DNA of 10,051 bases from Poronia punctata (Eukaryota; Ascomycota; Sordariomycetes; Xylariales; Xylariaceae): positions 1 to 10,051 of the forward strand of contig MU402029.1 of NCBI GenBank assembly GCA_022579005.1, in the 5' to 3' direction. Positions within the stretch are counted from its first letter, which is position 1; every line of letters starts with the position of its first letter. Below the pieces are notes generated by a model. It ran no database searches. It was not told the DNA's origin and saw nothing but the letters and a program-made list of their open reading frames with translations. Shown piece after piece: positions 7,936-10,051 of this stretch. A program made the position numbers and the translations under genes.

Positions 7936-8310
7936 AACTTGTTTTAAGTTATATAGGTAGTAAAAAAAAAAAAAAAAACCTTTTAGTTTAGTTATAAACT
8001 AAATAAGTAGTTTTTAAAACTAATACTTTTAAGTAAAGCAAGGTTGCCTTTAGTATACGCAATAGCTTAAAGTAATAAAAGCTTTAAATTTTTAGTTTTT
8101 TATTGCTATGCTATAGTTAGTTTTAAAAAATAAGCGCTAATTTTTTTTTATATTAGTTATGTTAGCTTTTAGCTAATTTGCAAGTTTTTTAAATACTTTT
8201 AATTATAAAGGTAGCCTTGTTAAAATTTAAATATTTATATTTATTAAATATTTAGTTTTTTGTTTTTTTTTTAGCTTTTTTTTATTTATAACGTTTTATT
8301 TAGTTATTAC
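7936..8310. other. Downstream region of the minus-strand element
   Basis: On the minus strand this follows the end of the second element's pol relic, so it should hold its 3' untranslated region and possibly its 3' LTR. No LTR can be defined because the partner LTR is outside the window. It contains a run of 17 A at 7962-7978. No gene was recognised. Confidence 0.4.
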
Positions 8311-8443
8311 TTTATAAAAGTAGTTTATTATTGTTAAAATAAGGTTTAATAAAATTTTTTTTTTTAGTAGCGTATAGCTACTTAGTTAGTTGTTTTAAAG
8401 GTTTTAGTTTTTTTAAATATGCTTTATAATATTAATATAATTT

Positions 8444-8575
8444 AAAAAAGGCATATTTTAAATTAAAAGCAAGGTACTAAGTATTATTTAGATTTTAACC
8501 TTTTTATAATATTTAGTAGTATAGTTTTTTATATTAAATATAAAAACTAAAAACTTTTTTAATTTTTTATTTTTT
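8444..8575 (-). pseudogene. Chromodomain relic
   Basis: The minus frame reads KIKKVF at 8549-8566 (family V-E-x-I/V-L), YKKLYY at 8516-8533 (family Y-x-V-K-W region), KG-stop-NLNNT-stop-YLA at 8468-8503 (family KGW-x-x-x-x-T-W-Y-P-A, both stops at Trp or Arg positions) and NLKYA at 8450-8464. Chromodomains at the integrase end direct chromoviruses to marked heterochromatin. This fits the location in a heterochromatin-like block, though the link here is inference. Confidence 0.85.
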
Positions 8576-8620
8576 ATTGCCAGTTTTTTAGTTAATTTTT
8601 TTAAGTAGTTTAAGTAGTGT

Positions 8621-8789
8621 TTAACTTAGTAATAAGTTGTTAAAGTACTTATAAAATTAATTAGCATAAAACTATTAGTTGCCTTGCTAATTAAATAGCA
8701 AATCTAAGTAATAAGTGTTTTTAAATTTAGCTTTTAAAATATAGTAGTGCTAATAGGTTATAAAAAAGTTTAACTTATTACTAAGTTAA
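8621..8789. repeat. 18-bp perfect inverted repeat pair
   Basis: 8621-8638 is the exact reverse complement of 8772-8789, separated by 133 bp. Both arms fall inside the minus-strand pol relic: one within the integrase C-terminal domain, the other between it and the chromodomain. The sequence is AT-rich, so chance is a real possibility. Confidence 0.5.
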
Positions 8790-8869
8790 TTTATTTATAT
8801 TTTTATTTTTTAAACAATATATACTAAGTTACTTACTTTAAAGTTAGGTTTTTTTTAATATTTATTAGC
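8690..8869 (-). pseudogene. Integrase C-terminal (GPY/F-type) domain relic
   Basis: The minus frame reads ANKY-stop-KKPNFKVSNLVYI at 8816-8869. It aligns with the family segment ANKxR...P-x-FKVGDxVY; Gly to Ser and Asp to Asn are single G-to-A changes. Further on, LSNKLN at 8768-8785 fits the xKLD segment, and YYILKAKFKNTYYLDLL at 8696-8746 fits the Y-x-I-L...YxLxLP end of the domain. It helps integrase bind DNA and choose targets. Confidence 0.85.
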
Positions 8870-9196
8870 TTATATAGCTATTTATTTTTAAGCTTTTATT
8901 ACTGCTTGCTTTATAATAGTAATATACTTTTAAACTTTTAAAGCAAAATTTTAAGCTTTTTAACATATTAGTTATTTAGTTAATATTAAACTACTAAAAT
9001 TTTTAGTTTTAAATTTTTAGTTATAACTTATTTTTATTAGTTTTTTTATAACAACTTTTTAAAAAAATAGTTTTTTTAAAAATTTATATAGTATAAAGGC
9101 TTAAACTGCGTTTATAGCTAGCAAACTTTAAAATTAATTATTTTAAAAATAGCTAATATATAGTTAAAGTTGTTATTTTAAGTACTAGTTTATAAT

Positions 9197-9742
9197 TTTA
9201 GCTTAATTAATAGTTTATTTATGCTTTATAGCAGCAAAGTTAAGTTTAGTACTATAAATATAAGCTAACTTATTTATAAAATTAAAAATAAATTAAAAAC
9301 TTTAGTTACTAATAAAACTTTTTAGCTATTTAAAAACTTAATAAGGTTTTTTATAATATATTTAAGCTATATTTTTAGCTATTACTATATTTTTATAAGT
9401 AATTGTTTATAATAATTTAAAAAAGCTATTAATAATTACTAGTACGTTATTATAACTATGCTTATTATAAAAAAAGCTTTTAAAGTTTAAAACTAAATAT
9501 TATTAAAGATATTTTAATACTAAAAAAAAAGTTAACTTTTTTAGTACTTTGTTTTTAAGCGCTTTAAAGGCTTTATATAAGTAGTTAGCAACATATTTGT
9601 TTATATTTTTATATAAACTAGCTTATTAGTATTATTAAAATACTAGTTTATAGGTTTTTTTATAGCTTAAATATATAGTAGTAATAAGGATATAAGCTTT
9701 GTAAATAATTTTTATTTTTAGGTTTGCTATATTAAGCACTAC
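9197..9742 (-). pseudogene. Integrase zinc site and catalytic core relic (second element)
   Basis: On the minus strand: His codons as TAT with first bases at 9694 and 9673 (H-x6-H), then YVANY with a Cys-derived TAC at 9583, 29 residues after the second His. First catalytic Asp is AAC at 9487 (LNF, family DF), followed by YNNVLVIIN at 9430-9454 (family YDxxLVxxD). Second Asp is AAC at 9307, in S-N-stop-S-F-stop-F (family SDRGxQF). Glu is AAA at 9199. Triad spacings are 59 and 35 residues. The second zinc Cys appears one residue too close (TAT at 9577), so a codon loss or family variation is possible there. Confidence 0.88.
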
Positions 9743-9954
9743 TAACTATTTTTTATAAAGTAACAATTTTTTTATTATTAACTAATTTAAGTTTTTAGCT
9801 TAAGCTTAATTTTGCAACTTTTAAAAATTAAAGTGCTTTTTATTAGCTTATAAAATAGTATTAATTAATATATAACTTAATAAATTAAGTACTTTTTAAT
9901 TTTTTATAATATAAATTTTAGTTTTTTAAATAGCTAGTTAAAATAAGGCTATAG

Positions 9955-9977
9955 TTTTTTTTTTTTTTTTTTTTTTT
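9955..9977. repeat. 23-T homopolymer
   Basis: In the minus pol frame this reads as seven consecutive lysine codons in the linker upstream of the integrase zinc site. It is best explained as a former mixed Glu/Lys purine tract converted to all A, possibly lengthened by slippage. Confidence 0.5.
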
Positions 9978-10051
9978 GTTAGGTTTTTAAATCTTTTTAA
10001 GGTTATAATAAAATATTAGCTAAAGTATTTTTTGCTTTTAAATATTAAGTA

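Larger units (their letters stand above)
8311..10051 (-). pseudogene. pol: Second Ty3/gypsy pol relic with chromodomain (3' part)
   Basis: This is the decayed end of a chromovirus polyprotein, reading from the right edge leftwards in one minus-strand frame with no net indel over at least 1.45 kb. In order: a VVLN block at 9731-9742 (family VVPD), the integrase zinc site at 9577-9694, catalytic residues at 9487, 9307 and 9199, the C-terminal domain at 8690-8869, a chromodomain at 8444-8575, then a tail rich in Lys/Asn/Pro ending near 8311. All stops are TAA/TAG at expected Gln, Arg or Trp positions. RT and most of RNase H must lie beyond the window. The fine sequence differs from the + strand element, so these are two families. 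GG and CC survive here far more often than in the + element. Confidence 0.88.

Noticed and set aside
9955..9977. Poly-T as the poly-A tail of a minus-strand LINE
   Set aside because: It lies within the minus-strand gypsy pol frame and reads as lysine codons; pol landmarks continue in the same frame downstream.
1..10051. Mitochondrial or plastid DNA because of the AT content
   Set aside because: Two nuclear-type LTR retrotransposons, a target duplication and a two-strand C-to-T mutation pattern fit nuclear repeat DNA; no organelle gene or tRNA was seen.

Overview
The window is extremely AT-rich (individual lines run about 13-23% G+C) and contains no intact gene. It looks like a heterochromatic, repeat-rich block of a filamentous fungus (probably an ascomycete) degraded by repeat-induced point mutation (RIP) or a similar C-to-T process. 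The evidence is two LTRs of one element that differ at 24 positions, all C:G to T:A type transitions affecting both strands. Stops in the decayed frames are only TAA/TAG, at places where Gln, Arg or Trp is expected. The organism is inferred from this mutation style and the element families; no host gene is present to confirm it.

Layout. 1-471 is AT-rich flank with nothing recognisable. 477-7382 is a structurally complete Ty3/gypsy-type LTR retrotransposon on the + strand: 229-bp LTRs at 477-705 and 7154-7382, flanked by the 5-bp target duplication GCAAG (472-476 and 7383-7387). Inside it, one + strand frame is readable for about 2.8 kb without a net indel: reverse transcriptase, RNase H, then integrase with an H-x6-H-x29-C-x2-C zinc site and a D-x60-D-x35-E triad. 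A gag-like stretch (about 1022-1905) lies upstream. Some 1.8 kb between the end of pol and the 3' LTR includes a second candidate decayed ORF (about 6045-6995). 7388-8310 is flank with a less mutated island around 7560-7935. From 8311 to the right edge, on the minus strand, lies the 3' part of a second, different Ty3/gypsy element: integrase (H-x6-H, D-x59-D-x35-E), C-terminal domain and a chromodomain, making it a chromovirus. Its 5' part lies beyond the window.

The two elements are convergent (pol reading towards pol) and differ in degree of decay. The + element has lost nearly all GpA/TpC and most GG/CC, while the minus element still keeps many GG/CC. Neither can encode a working protein.
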